From the NCBI GenBank assembly GCA_049323455.1, contig JBMONF010000022.1, forward strand, positions 1-64,000: a DNA stretch of 64,000 nucleotides, written 5' to 3'. The stretch comes from Hypericibacter sp049323455. Its GTDB lineage: Bacteria > Pseudomonadota > Alphaproteobacteria > Dongiales > Dongiaceae. The notes beneath the pieces were generated by a model. That model saw nothing but the letters and a program-made list of their open reading frames with translations, was not told where the DNA came from and made no database searches. Both the position numbers and the translations under genes were made by a program. Shown piece after piece: positions 24,161-32,726 of this stretch (the first letter of the stretch is position 1; each line of letters opens with the position of its first letter).

Positions 24161-25918
24161 CTAGAGCGGCGGGGCGGCGCCGCCGGCCCGGTTGCCGCCC
24201 TCCTCATACTGGCCCGCCAGATAGGCGGCCTTGGCGCGCGCGCGCGCGATCTTGCCCGACGAGGTCTGCGGAATGGCGCGCGGCGTCACCAGAACGACGC
24301 GCGCATCGACGCCGTGCGCGCGCTGCAGCAGGCTCGCGACGTCGCGACGCAGGGTTTCCCGCTCTTCGATGTCGGCCGAGCGCGCGGCCACGAGCATGAC
24401 GACCTGCTCGGTGCCATCCGGCCCTTCGATCGAAAAGGCGCAGCTGTCACCGCGCTTCAACCCGAGCTGCTCTTCGACGCTCCATTCGAGATCCTGCGGC
24501 CAGATATTCCGGCCGGCGATGATGATGAGGTCTTTGGCGCGGCCGGTGATGACGAGCGCGCCGTCGAGCGTATAGCCGAGGTCGCCGGTATCGAGCCAGC
24601 CATCGGGCGAAAGCACGCGCCGGGTCTCGTCGGGCTGGCCGAAATAACCGGCCATGAGGCTTGGGCCCTTCACGAAAATGCGGCCGATGACGCGATCGGG
24701 CAGAAGCTCGCCATCCTCGCCGCGCAATTCGGCCGCATGGCCTTTGAGCGGCCGGCCGCATAGCACGAAACGCCGCGCTTCGGGCGAAGCGGGATCGGCC
24801 GGCACGGCACGGCCTTCTTCGGCAAGCCGGCGGCGGTCCACCGCATCGGTCAGGACGCCGCGGCCGAGGGGCGAGAAGCTGACGGCGAGCGTCGCTTCTG
24901 CCATGCCATAGCTCGGCAAGAAAGCCTTGGTATCGAAGCCGCAGGGAGCAAAAGCGGCGGCGAAGCGCTCGAGCACATAGGGTTGGATCATGTCGCCGCC
25001 GATGCCCGCCGCTCGCCAGCAGGACAGATCGAGATCGGGCAGAGCGAGCCGGCCTTCGCTCACGCGCCGGCTGCAAAGGTCGTAGCCGAAGGTGGGGCTG
25101 TAGGAAAGGGTGGCGCGGTTCTGGGAGATCAAAGTCGGCCACATCAGGGGCCGGCGTGCGAAATCGCGGGTGGAGAGATAGTCGACCGTGACCTGCGTCA
25201 ACAGCGGCACCAGCATGAACCCGACCAGACCCATGTCATGATAGAGCGGCAGCCAAGAGACGGCGCGGTCTCCGGGACCGAGCCTGAGGCCGTCCGCGGC
25301 GATGGCGCGGGCATTGGCCATGAGGGCGCGCTGCGGCACGTCGATGCCCTTGGGAAAACGCGTGCTGCCCGAGGAGAACTGCAGGTAGCAGGACTCGTCC
25401 GGCCCGAACGGGCGCAGCTCGACGCCGTCGCCGGGCAGGGACAGGAAATCGGCCGCCGTGCCCACCCGCGTAGCGCTGGTGCCTGCAGCGGCCTCCTTCA
25501 GGTAATCGAGCAGCTCTGCCGGTGCCATCGCCGCGAGAGCGCCACAGCTTTGAATCTGGCGCTTGAGCGTGGCGATATAGTGGTCGCGGCCGCCGAGGCC
25601 CGTCGGCAATGCAACGGGAACGGGCAGCAGGCCCGCATATTGGCAGCCCGCGAACAGGATCTTGAACTCAGGCACGGTATCGGCGACGAGCAGCATGCGG
25701 CCGCCGCGTGGCAGGCCGCTGCGAACCAGCCCGCGCGCGACCCCGATCGCACGCTCGCGCAGCTCGCGATAGGTCAGCGTCGCCGTCAGTTCGCCGCGCG
25801 CCGTGTAGTAATTGAATCCAGCCTCGCCGCGTGCCGCATGGTCGAGGCCTTCGGTGAAGGTCTCAAAATCGGCACAGCGATAAGCGAGATTGGGACTGGT
25901 GCTCGGGATCGGTTGCAT
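24161..25918 (-). CDS. Fatty-acyl-AMP ligase/acyl-ACP synthetase (AasR-like)
   Basis: A 585-residue ANL-superfamily adenylating enzyme. Motifs are LQFSSGSTRFPKG (P-loop-like), SYGMAEATLAVSFSP, WLDTGDLGY, KDLIIIAGRNIWPQDLE, and a C-terminal TSSGKIARARAK lysine. The FAAL/acyl-ACP-synthetase subgroup activates a fatty acid as AMP ester and passes it to a carrier protein. With the dedicated ACP two genes downstream, the likely task is charging that ACP for serine palmitoyltransferase. It is the first gene of the minus-strand run, with about 400 bases of upstream DNA for the promoter. Confidence 0.85.
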   Translation of the reverse strand: MQPIPSTSPNLAYRCADFETFTEGLDHAARGEAGFNYYTARGELTATLTYRELRERAIGVARGLVRSGLPRGGRMLLVADTVPEFKILFAGCQYAGLLPVPVALPTGLGGRDHYIATLKRQIQSCGALAAMAPAELLDYLKEAAAGTSATRVGTAADFLSLPGDGVELRPFGPDESCYLQFSSGSTRFPKGIDVPQRALMANARAIAADGLRLGPGDRAVSWLPLYHDMGLVGFMLVPLLTQVTVDYLSTRDFARRPLMWPTLISQNRATLSYSPTFGYDLCSRRVSEGRLALPDLDLSCWRAAGIGGDMIQPYVLERFAAAFAPCGFDTKAFLPSYGMAEATLAVSFSPLGRGVLTDAVDRRRLAEEGRAVPADPASPEARRFVLCGRPLKGHAAELRGEDGELLPDRVIGRIFVKGPSLMAGYFGQPDETRRVLSPDGWLDTGDLGYTLDGALVITGRAKDLIIIAGRNIWPQDLEWSVEEQLGLKRGDSCAFSIEGPDGTEQVVMLVAARSADIEERETLRRDVASLLQRAHGVDARVVLVTPRAIPQTSSGKIARARAKAAYLAGQYEEGGNRAGGAAPPL

Positions 25919-26321
25919 CGAAACGGAGGCCGCGTCGGGCGCGTCACGGGATTGAACGTTCGAAACGGCCTTCGGCGGCCGGCGCGCGGGCGCTGCCTCT
26001 TAGCAAATCGGACCGGCCGGAACAAGGCCGAGGGCCCGGGCCGGCCCGAACCCGCTCGACGCTCTCCCTCGATGGGCGCGTTGGCGGTGCGCAACGGTTA
26101 CCTGCCCAACACTTGGCGGTGCATGGCCGAAGAGCACCGCGGCGCTTGCCGGATGGCAATCGCGGATTTGTTCAGCGTCGCATAAAGCCGGGGTAGGGGC
26201 CTGTCCATCCGGCCGCAGAGCCGCCGGCAGCGGAGTTGCTGCGCGGGATGGCGCCTTGACGCGTTGCCGGCGGCCGGGCATGAGTCATCTCCGGTCTGGG
26301 AGCTTTGGCAGGGGCGAGTCG
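25919..26321. other. Divergent intergenic region
   Basis: About 400 bases between the divergent sphingolipid run and the oxidoreductase gene. It is GC-rich. A 38-codon frame ending at about 26185 has little support. The promoter of the sphingolipid genes and of the oxidoreductase should lie here, but I recognise no specific site. Confidence 0.4.
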
Positions 26322-27329
26322 GTGGGGCACATCACTGTAGGCCTGGTCGGGTGTGGCGGCTGGGGGGCCCGTCTTGCCCTTGGCGTGAACCGGCGACCGG
26401 GATTACGGCTCGTTGCGGCGGCAGATCATCGCTCGGACCGGGCGTCGAGGCTGGCGCAGCAGGTGGGAGCCCTGCGCGTCTATGGCGATGCCAGCGAGCT
26501 CATCGCCGACAGCGCGATCGAGGCCGTCTTTATCGCTACGCCGATCGCGAGCCATTACGCGATCACGCGCGCGGCCCTGACCGCCGGCAAGCATGTTTGG
26601 GTCGAGAAGCCGCTGTGCACGAGCTCGGACGAGGCGCAAGAGCTGGTTGACCTCGCGGCGCGGCACCGGCGCATGTTGATGGTGGATCACACCATGCTGT
26701 TCAGCGCTGCCGCACAAGCGATGCGCGGGCTGCTCCACAGTCGCGAATTCGCCCGCCGTACGCTGTATGACGCGGTGCGCGCCGGGCCCGGTTGGGCATT
26801 GCAGGAGCAGAGCGTGCTTTGGGATCTGGCGTCGCACGATCTGGCGATCATGGATTTCTTGCTGGGCGAAGCGCCCATCGATGCCGAAGCCTCGGCAGTG
26901 ACAGATACCGCGACGGGACGCCAGATGGCGGTCTCCGCGACGTTGCGGTTCGCATCGGGCATGATCGCCCAGCTGCGGGCGAGTTGGGCCGAGCCGATCC
27001 GTATGCGCCGGACGCTTGTGGTTGCCGCCCGGCGCGCCGTGCTCTGGGACGAGTTGGTACCGGAGCGTCCCCTGCGGCTCTTCGACATTCCGGAGACGGA
27101 CGAGGCGATGGTGGGCAATGTGATGCCCGTGGAACGTCCTGTGCCCGCCGTCGACAACGGCGAGCCGTTGGCGGGAGCGCTCGACAATTTTGCGGCGGCG
27201 ATCGCCGGGCGTGCGCGTTTGCTGGCTGACGGCGCACAAGGCGTGCGCGTGGTTCGCGCGCTCGACATGATCCAGCGAGCCCTTGCGCGCGCCGATCTGA
27301 ACGACCGCGCCTCCGTTCGCCGGCACTAG
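26322..27329 (+). CDS. Gfo/Idh/MocA-family oxidoreductase
   Basis: A 335-residue NAD(P)-dependent oxidoreductase if started at GTG 26322, which has AGGGG upstream and begins directly with the Rossmann strand HITVGLVGCGGWGARLAL. An ATG at 26280 gives 14 extra residues. The family signature EKPL appears in GKHVWVEKPLC, and an HDLAIMDFLLG segment follows. Such enzymes reduce or dehydrogenate sugars, inositols and related compounds. It is divergent from the sphingolipid run, so a role in modifying the sugar of a glycosphingolipid is conceivable, but a purely unrelated sugar function is equally possible. Confidence 0.83.
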   Translation: MGHITVGLVGCGGWGARLALGVNRRPGLRLVAAADHRSDRASRLAQQVGALRVYGDASELIADSAIEAVFIATPIASHYAITRAALTAGKHVWVEKPLCTSSDEAQELVDLAARHRRMLMVDHTMLFSAAAQAMRGLLHSREFARRTLYDAVRAGPGWALQEQSVLWDLASHDLAIMDFLLGEAPIDAEASAVTDTATGRQMAVSATLRFASGMIAQLRASWAEPIRMRRTLVVAARRAVLWDELVPERPLRLFDIPETDEAMVGNVMPVERPVPAVDNGEPLAGALDNFAAAIAGRARLLADGAQGVRVVRALDMIQRALARADLNDRASVRRH

Positions 27330-27562
27330 CGGACCGCCGCCGGGAGGCGGCAAAATCCCGGCCATGCCGCTATGATGGCTCCCCGCCGGGACGTTCACGG
27401 CGTATTCGCACGAGTTGTCGCGATACGCGCCGCAGAAGAAACGCCGCCTGTTGGCGCGGCTCGGCTTTGCATCCCGCTCGAGCGACCGGACGAGGCGGCA
27501 GCCGCACGGGTCGCGGCCGGCCGGTGGATTGGTCTCCGCGCACGCCCAAGGAGGGGACACCG

Positions 27563-28573
27563 ATGAATGCGCGCGATGTCATGACCAGGGAGGTCGTATC
27601 GGTCAGTCCCGATATGTCGGCCCGACAGGTCGCCGAGCTCCTGCTCGCCAAGGGAATCAGCGCGGTGCCGGTCGTCGACGACAACGGCGCGCCGATCGGA
27701 ATGGTCAGCGAGGGCGATCTCATCGGTCGTGCCGAGGCCGAGCGCGAAGCGCGCCGGGACTGGTGGCTGACCCTGCTCGCCGAGGGCGAAACGCTCAATC
27801 CCGACTTTCTGGCGAGCCTGCGCACTGGAGGGCGCAGCGTGCGCGAGATCATGTCGGCGCCCGTTGTCACGGTCGGCGAGGAAACAGACGTGGTCGAGAT
27901 CGCGCGCCTCCTCGCGGCCCATCGCATCAAACGGGTGCCGGTGGTGCGCGACGGGCGCATCGTCGGCATCGTCAGCCGCGCAGACCTCTTGCATGCTCTT
28001 GCTGCTGGCGAGCCCGAGCCGGCTGCACCGCATGATGCCGCGTGGCGCTCCGGGCTGCTCGCCCGTTTCAATCGGCGCTACCACCTTGGCCGACCCGCCG
28101 CTCCCGATCGCCGGCCCGCGACATCGCGACCGGCGGCGGACGAGGGCAAGTTGATGGCTGCCGATTTTCGCGGCCTGGTCGAAGATTTCCAGCACGAGGC
28201 GTCGCGGCGTCGGGAAGAGACGCGCCGCGCCGCTGCCGAAGAGCGGCGGCAGAAGGTGGTCGAGCTGATCGACCATCACATCTCCGACCAGGGCTGGCGA
28301 GCCATGTTGCATGAGGCGCGCCAGGCGGCGGAGCATGGGCAAAAGGAGTTCATGTTGCTGCGCTTTCCGAGCCAGCTGTGCAGCGACGGCGGCCGGGCGA
28401 TCAATGCGCCGGAGCCGAACTGGCCCGCGACGCTGCGCGGCGAGGCCGCGGAAATCTACCTGAGATGGGAGCACGATCTGAAGCCGCACGGTTTTCACTT
28501 GGCCGCGCGGGTACTCGACTTCCCTGGCGGTTTTCCGGGCGATGTCGGGCTCTTCCTCACCTGGGGAGAATGA
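27563..28573 (+). CDS. CBS-pair protein with C-terminal domain of unknown function
   Basis: A 336-residue soluble protein with a strong ribosome binding site (AGGAGGGG). Residues about 1-60 and 95-150 are two CBS motifs (MNARDVMTREVVSVSPDMSARQVAELLLAK... and REIMSAPVVTVGEETDVVEIARLL...) that form a Bateman module, which normally binds adenosine nucleotides. A charged linker follows, with a helical segment (about 200-230) and a C-terminal segment of about 100 residues (WRAMLHEARQAAEHGQKEFMLLRFPS...) that I do not recognise. The gene is monocistronic. Confidence 0.82.
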   Translation: MNARDVMTREVVSVSPDMSARQVAELLLAKGISAVPVVDDNGAPIGMVSEGDLIGRAEAEREARRDWWLTLLAEGETLNPDFLASLRTGGRSVREIMSAPVVTVGEETDVVEIARLLAAHRIKRVPVVRDGRIVGIVSRADLLHALAAGEPEPAAPHDAAWRSGLLARFNRRYHLGRPAAPDRRPATSRPAADEGKLMAADFRGLVEDFQHEASRRREETRRAAAEERRQKVVELIDHHISDQGWRAMLHEARQAAEHGQKEFMLLRFPSQLCSDGGRAINAPEPNWPATLRGEAAEIYLRWEHDLKPHGFHLAARVLDFPGGFPGDVGLFLTWGE

Positions 28574-28706
28574 TTGGCGCGCTAGGGATGCGATGTCGTC
28601 GGTTACCCGGCAGGGGAGCGGCGCGCGGATATCCTGCTGCTGACACGCTTCGACATGGGGACACCCCCGGACCTGCAGTCCTGGCCCCGGGGCTCAACGC
28701 CGAAGC

Positions 28707-30116
28707 TCAAGCCGCCTTGCCGCGCCAGAGCCCTTCGCGCACCAGCCCGTCGGCGATGGCGCCGATGGCGCCGCGCATGGCCTCGACCGCTTCGTCGATC
28801 TGCGCCCGGCTCACGATGAGCGGCGGGGACAGGACCGCCATATGGGCGAGTGGCCGGGCCAGCAGGCCGCGCACCATGGTTTCGGCGATGAGGCGCTTGC
28901 CAAAGGCCCAGTCGGCCGGGATCGGCTCCTTGGTCTTCTTGTCTGTCACGAACTCGAGGCAGAGCATCATCCCCATGCCGCGCACGTCGCCCACGAGCGG
29001 AAGGTCAGCCAGCTCGCGGAAGCGCCGCTGGAAATAAGGGCCGACCTCGCGCGCATGCTCGCACAGCTTCTCGCGCTCGATGATCTCGAGATTCTTCAGG
29101 CCTGCGGCGCAGGCCACGGGATGGGCGGAATAAGTGAAGCCGTTGGTGAAGAACTTGCCCTTGGCGTCCGGCACGGTGAGCATGTCGTAAAGGCGGTCGG
29201 ATACCAGGAATGCTCCGAGAGGCACATAGCCCGAGGTCAGGCCCTTGGCCGAGGTGATGATATCCGGCTGAAGCCCGAACACCGGCTCCGACGCGAAGAT
29301 ATGGCCGAGCCGCCCGAAGCCCGTTACGACCTCATCGGAAATATAGAGCACGCCGTATTTGCGGCAGATCTCGAGCGTGCGTTTTTGATAGCCCGTCGGC
29401 GGCAGAATCACGCCGCCCGACGCCAGGATCGGCTCCGCAATGAAGCAGGCGACATTGTCCGGCCCCAGCTCGAGAATCTTGTTCTCGAGATCGGTCACGC
29501 ACTTGTCTGCAAACTCCGCCTCGCTCATGCCGTCGGGGCGTCGGTAGGGGTTGGGCGCCGGCAGGTGGTGGACGGTATCGGTGACGAAGTCGAGGAAACC
29601 GCGATCGCCCGGCTTGCCCGAAACCGAGGCCGACAGGTAGGTCGAGCCGTGATAGGCATATTCGCGCGTGATGACGTGCTTCTTGTTCGGCTTGCCGGTG
29701 AAGTTGAAATAGAACTGGACGAAGCGCAGCGCGGAATCGACCGCGGTGGAGCCGCCGGTCGTGAAGAAGACATGGCGGAGATCGCCGGGCGCATAAGCGG
29801 CGATGCGGGTGGCGAACTCGATCGCCGGCGGCGTCGAGATCATGCCGAAGGGCGAGTAGTAAGCCATGCGGCGCACCTGATCGGCGATCGCCTGCGCCAT
29901 CTCCTCGCGGCCGTAGCCGATCTGCACGCACCACATGCCGCCGATGCCGTCGAGCATGCGGCGGCCTTCCGAGTCATAGACATAGGCGCCGTCGCTCTCG
30001 GCGACGATCACCAGGTCTTGCGTCTTGGCCTGACCCAGATCGATCCAGGGATGGATGATGTGGGCATGGTCCTGCTCGGTGAGCGCGGCCGTGTCGTATC
30101 GAAGATTGCTGGTCAT
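28707..30116 (-). CDS. Class III aminotransferase (omega-amino-acid/putrescine-pyruvate type)
   Basis: A 469-residue PLP enzyme. Landmarks are MWCVQIGYGR, FFTTGGSTAVDSALRF, EYAYHGSTYLSAS, ISDEVVTGFGRLGHIF and the PLP lysine in ITSAKGLTSGYVPLGA. The start at 30116 gives MTSNLRYD; longer forms are arginine-rich. This subgroup transfers an amino group from putrescine, taurine, beta-alanine or similar amines to pyruvate. The neighbouring polyamine-type binding-protein gene on the same strand supports polyamine or amine breakdown. Confidence 0.9.
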   Translation of the reverse strand: MTSNLRYDTAALTEQDHAHIIHPWIDLGQAKTQDLVIVAESDGAYVYDSEGRRMLDGIGGMWCVQIGYGREEMAQAIADQVRRMAYYSPFGMISTPPAIEFATRIAAYAPGDLRHVFFTTGGSTAVDSALRFVQFYFNFTGKPNKKHVITREYAYHGSTYLSASVSGKPGDRGFLDFVTDTVHHLPAPNPYRRPDGMSEAEFADKCVTDLENKILELGPDNVACFIAEPILASGGVILPPTGYQKRTLEICRKYGVLYISDEVVTGFGRLGHIFASEPVFGLQPDIITSAKGLTSGYVPLGAFLVSDRLYDMLTVPDAKGKFFTNGFTYSAHPVACAAGLKNLEIIEREKLCEHAREVGPYFQRRFRELADLPLVGDVRGMGMMLCLEFVTDKKTKEPIPADWAFGKRLIAETMVRGLLARPLAHMAVLSPPLIVSRAQIDEAVEAMRGAIGAIADGLVREGLWRGKAA

Positions 30117-30264
30117 GACGGGATCCGTTTGCTGATGTCGCCGTCCGCGATCGGTGCCGGCAACACCACCAAGACGCCGGCGCTTGGTCCTTATCGACGC
30201 AAACAAAGCGCCCGGCAGAGCTGTTCGCCGCTTGGAACGAGACGCCCCGCCGAGCAATGAAGGA

Positions 30265-30288
30265 GCGCCGGGGCAGGAGCCCCGGCGC
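30265..30288 (-). terminator. Hairpin between binding-protein and aminotransferase genes
   Basis: A perfect 10-base stem, GCGCCGGGGC-AGGA-GCCCCGGCGC, lies 15 bases after the end of the binding-protein gene on the minus strand. The downstream tail has only scattered Ts, so it may act as a partial terminator or mRNA-protecting structure, limiting readthrough to the aminotransferase gene. Confidence 0.5.
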
Positions 30289-30302
30289 CGATGGCGGATG
30301 TC

Positions 30303-31406
30303 TTAGACGCCGGCCTTCACCTGCTCGAAGATCTGCTGCAGGTCTTCGAGCCGCGCATTGTCCTTGCTGAACACGCCGCGCGCCAGATGCTCGCTCGGAT
30401 CGGGCGGCAGACCGATCTTGGCCAGCTTCTCGACACCGGCCTCCTTGAACGCCTTGCTGTTGGAGTGGCCGTAGCCGTAATCGATGAGCCAGAGCCCGGC
30501 TTCCTTAGAGATCAGCGCGTCGATCAGATCGTGCGCCTTGTCCGGCTGCGGCGCATTGGCGGTCAGGACCGCGCCGCAGACCCAGTTGAGCATCCCCTCC
30601 TTGGGGTTCATCCAGGTCACGGGCACGCCCTGTTCGTTCATCTTGGCGAGCGTGCCGTTCCAGGCCGAGGCCGCGACGACCTCGCCCGAGGCGAGCGCCT
30701 GCTCGAGCACCGTGGTGTCGCTCCAATAGAAGCGCAGCAGCGGCTTCTGCTCGGCGAGCTTGGCCTTGACCTTCTTCAGCTCGTCGTCGGTCATGTCGTA
30801 AGGGTCCTTCGCCCCGACCAGCAGGCCGGTGATGATGCCCGTGTCGGTGATGTCGTCGCCCATGGCGAGACGGCCCTTGTAGCGCTCGTCCCACAGGAGG
30901 TTCCAGGAATCCTCCTTGGGCTGCACCATGTCGGTGCGATAGATCACGCTCGTATTGCCCCAGTCGATGGGCGTGAACCACTGCTTGCCGTCATAGTCGA
31001 TGTTGTTGATATGCTTGAGCTTGTCGAACACGTCGGGCCAGTTCGACAGCTTGGAGGTGTCGATGGGCTGGATCAGCTTGGCTTTGCGCCATTTGTCGAC
31101 GCGGCCGGAGCAGGGGTGTGCGACGTCGACAACGAAGCCGGCCATGAGCTTCTGGAATGCTTCCTGCTCGTCGGAGAAGATCGGCATGTTGGGGTTCGCG
31201 CCATACTTCTTGACATAGCCGGGGAAGAAGCCCGGATCGTCGTAGCCCGACCAGGTGAAATAGGTAGCCTGCTCCTCGGCGAGCGCCAGCTTGCTCGTGA
31301 CCGGCATCGTGACAAGCGCCACGCCGGCAGCACCCAGCGCTTGCATCATCTGCCGGCGCGTCAGGTCGCCATTGGCAAGACGGCTCTTGAGCTCTTTGAC
31401 GTCCAT
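30303..31406 (-). CDS. Polyamine-type ABC transporter substrate-binding protein
   Basis: A 367-residue periplasmic binding protein of the spermidine/putrescine (PotD/PotF-like) group. The N-terminus has a twin-arginine signal (LTRRQMMQALGAAGVALV) cleaved near ALAEEQ. The mature part has YFTWSGYDDPGFFPGYVKKYG, IDWGNTSVIYRTD and WNLLWDERYKGRLAMGDD, all typical. The start at 31406 gives a correct signal peptide; the upstream 23 codons are not needed. It is divergent from the permease operon beginning at 31766, the arrangement of a shared regulatory spacer. The ligand is probably a polyamine or related cation. Confidence 0.92.
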   Translation of the reverse strand: MDVKELKSRLANGDLTRRQMMQALGAAGVALVTMPVTSKLALAEEQATYFTWSGYDDPGFFPGYVKKYGANPNMPIFSDEQEAFQKLMAGFVVDVAHPCSGRVDKWRKAKLIQPIDTSKLSNWPDVFDKLKHINNIDYDGKQWFTPIDWGNTSVIYRTDMVQPKEDSWNLLWDERYKGRLAMGDDITDTGIITGLLVGAKDPYDMTDDELKKVKAKLAEQKPLLRFYWSDTTVLEQALASGEVVAASAWNGTLAKMNEQGVPVTWMNPKEGMLNWVCGAVLTANAPQPDKAHDLIDALISKEAGLWLIDYGYGHSNSKAFKEAGVEKLAKIGLPPDPSEHLARGVFSKDNARLEDLQQIFEQVKAGV

Positions 31407-31731
31407 GAAGTTCCTCCCGAAATGGTTATCGTTGCAGACCCGTTCTCGATGCCGGGCGATGGCCTCTCGATACAACCGAGCAAGAGGCCGGGCGAAGCGC
31501 GCCTTCGCGGTCCGGTTGCAGAACGCCGCTACAAACGAACCGCCGCTAACCTGGAAACTCTAGCACCCGCCGGAGAATGCAGGCAAGAAGGCTAACCCCA
31601 ATTGCAGCCGTATAAAAAGGCGATTGTCCCAATTTGGATAGCAATCAAAAAAAGCTTGTCGGGTCGCACCGGAGGATGCCAACATTGCAACGCAATAAGA
31701 CCTCCAAGAAACGGCAACAGGGGGACGTGTG
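31407..31731. promoter_or_regulatory. Divergent promoter region of the amine transporter genes
   Basis: About 325 bases between the divergent binding-protein and permease genes. The part at about 31600-31660 is AT-rich (TATAAAAAGG, AATCAAAAAAAGC) and is the best candidate for promoters and operator. The SD for the small leader frame, AGGGGG, lies at its right end. No exact regulator site is proven. Confidence 0.45.
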
Positions 31732-31773
31732 ATGGCTGAAGCCGGACGACGCCGGCTCTCGCAGCATGGTTAG
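31732..31773 (+). CDS. Possible leader peptide overlapping the permease start
   Basis: A 13-codon frame (MAEAGRRRLSQHG) begins at ATG 31732 with AGGGGG about 8 bases upstream. Its TAG overlaps the permease ATG (31766) in another frame. The permease itself has no Shine-Dalgarno sequence of its own, so reinitiation after the leader is plausible. Three consecutive arginine codons make an amine- or arginine-sensitive stalling signal conceivable. This rests on position alone. Confidence 0.35.
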   Translation: MAEAGRRRLSQHG

Positions 31774-32710
31774 CGTTACCGAGAAGGGCGCCGTCCCGGT
31801 GGCGCCGGGCGGGCTCTGGACCGCCTTCAAAGTCGCCCTCTACAAGCGCGAAAGCATCCGCGGCTACCTGCTGCTGTCGCCGACGCTGCTCGTCATGCTC
31901 GGGATGATGGTCATCCCGCTCGGTACGCTGGTTCTGCAAAGTTTCTGGACGCAGGTCTACTTCGAGCTCGATTACACGCCGACGCTCAAGAACTACGCCA
32001 CTGTCTTCGATCTCGCCGGCAATCCGATCTATCTGCTTCTGCTGTTCCGCTCGATCGTCATGTCGCTGGTGGTGACGTTCTTCGTCATCATTACGGCCTA
32101 TCCGATGGCTTATTTCCTGGCCTTCCGCGTGCAGCGGGGCAAGCTGGTCTGGCTGATCCTGATCACGGTGCCGTTCTGGACGAGCTATCTGCTGCGCGTC
32201 TTCGCCTGGAAGATCATTCTCGGCTACCAGGGCCTCATCAACTCGGGCCTGATCTCGTTGGGGATCCTCGAGCAGCCGCTCGAGTTCCTGCTTTACAACC
32301 CGACGGCCGTAGTGGTGACCCTGACGCACGCCTGGGCAGCGTTCGCGATCCTGCCCATCTACGTCTCGCTGGAGAAGATCGACAAGTCGCTGCTCGAGGC
32401 GGCGACAGATCTCGGCGACACACCGACCGAGCGCTTCTGGCGGGTGACCTTCCCGCTGTCGCTACCGGGCGTGATCTCGGCCACGCTCCTGGTGTTCATC
32501 CCGACCGTCGGCGACTACGTCACGCCGGCACTGGTCGGCGGCACCTCGGGCATCATGATCGGCAATCTGATCCAGTCCCTGTTCGGCAAGGCCAACAATG
32601 CGCCGCTGGGGAGCGCGGTATCGATGGTCATGATGTTGGCGATCACGCTGCTGGTTTGCGCCTTCCTGGCCGCGGTTGGCCGGCGGCGCTGGAAGCAGGC
32701 TTCGGGCTGA
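31766..32710 (+). CDS. Polyamine-type ABC transporter permease (PotB-like)
   Basis: A 314-residue inner-membrane permease with six helices. The EAA coupling loop reads EAATDLGDTPTERFWRVTFPLSLPGV, as in PotB, and the start has LLLSPTLLVMLGMMVIPLGTLVLQSFW. An in-frame stop lies 34 bases upstream, so ATG 31766 is the only reasonable start. It forms an operon with a second permease (16 bases downstream) and the ATPase. Together with the divergent binding protein it makes a complete importer. Confidence 0.92.
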   Translation: MVSVTEKGAVPVAPGGLWTAFKVALYKRESIRGYLLLSPTLLVMLGMMVIPLGTLVLQSFWTQVYFELDYTPTLKNYATVFDLAGNPIYLLLLFRSIVMSLVVTFFVIITAYPMAYFLAFRVQRGKLVWLILITVPFWTSYLLRVFAWKIILGYQGLINSGLISLGILEQPLEFLLYNPTAVVVTLTHAWAAFAILPIYVSLEKIDKSLLEAATDLGDTPTERFWRVTFPLSLPGVISATLLVFIPTVGDYVTPALVGGTSGIMIGNLIQSLFGKANNAPLGSAVSMVMMLAITLLVCAFLAAVGRRRWKQASG

Positions 32711-32726
32711 GGCGGAGAAGGGCGAC

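Noticed and set aside
26069..26185. A 38-codon frame in the divergent gap before the oxidoreductase
   Set aside because: Too short for support; no ribosome binding site and no similarity that I recognise.
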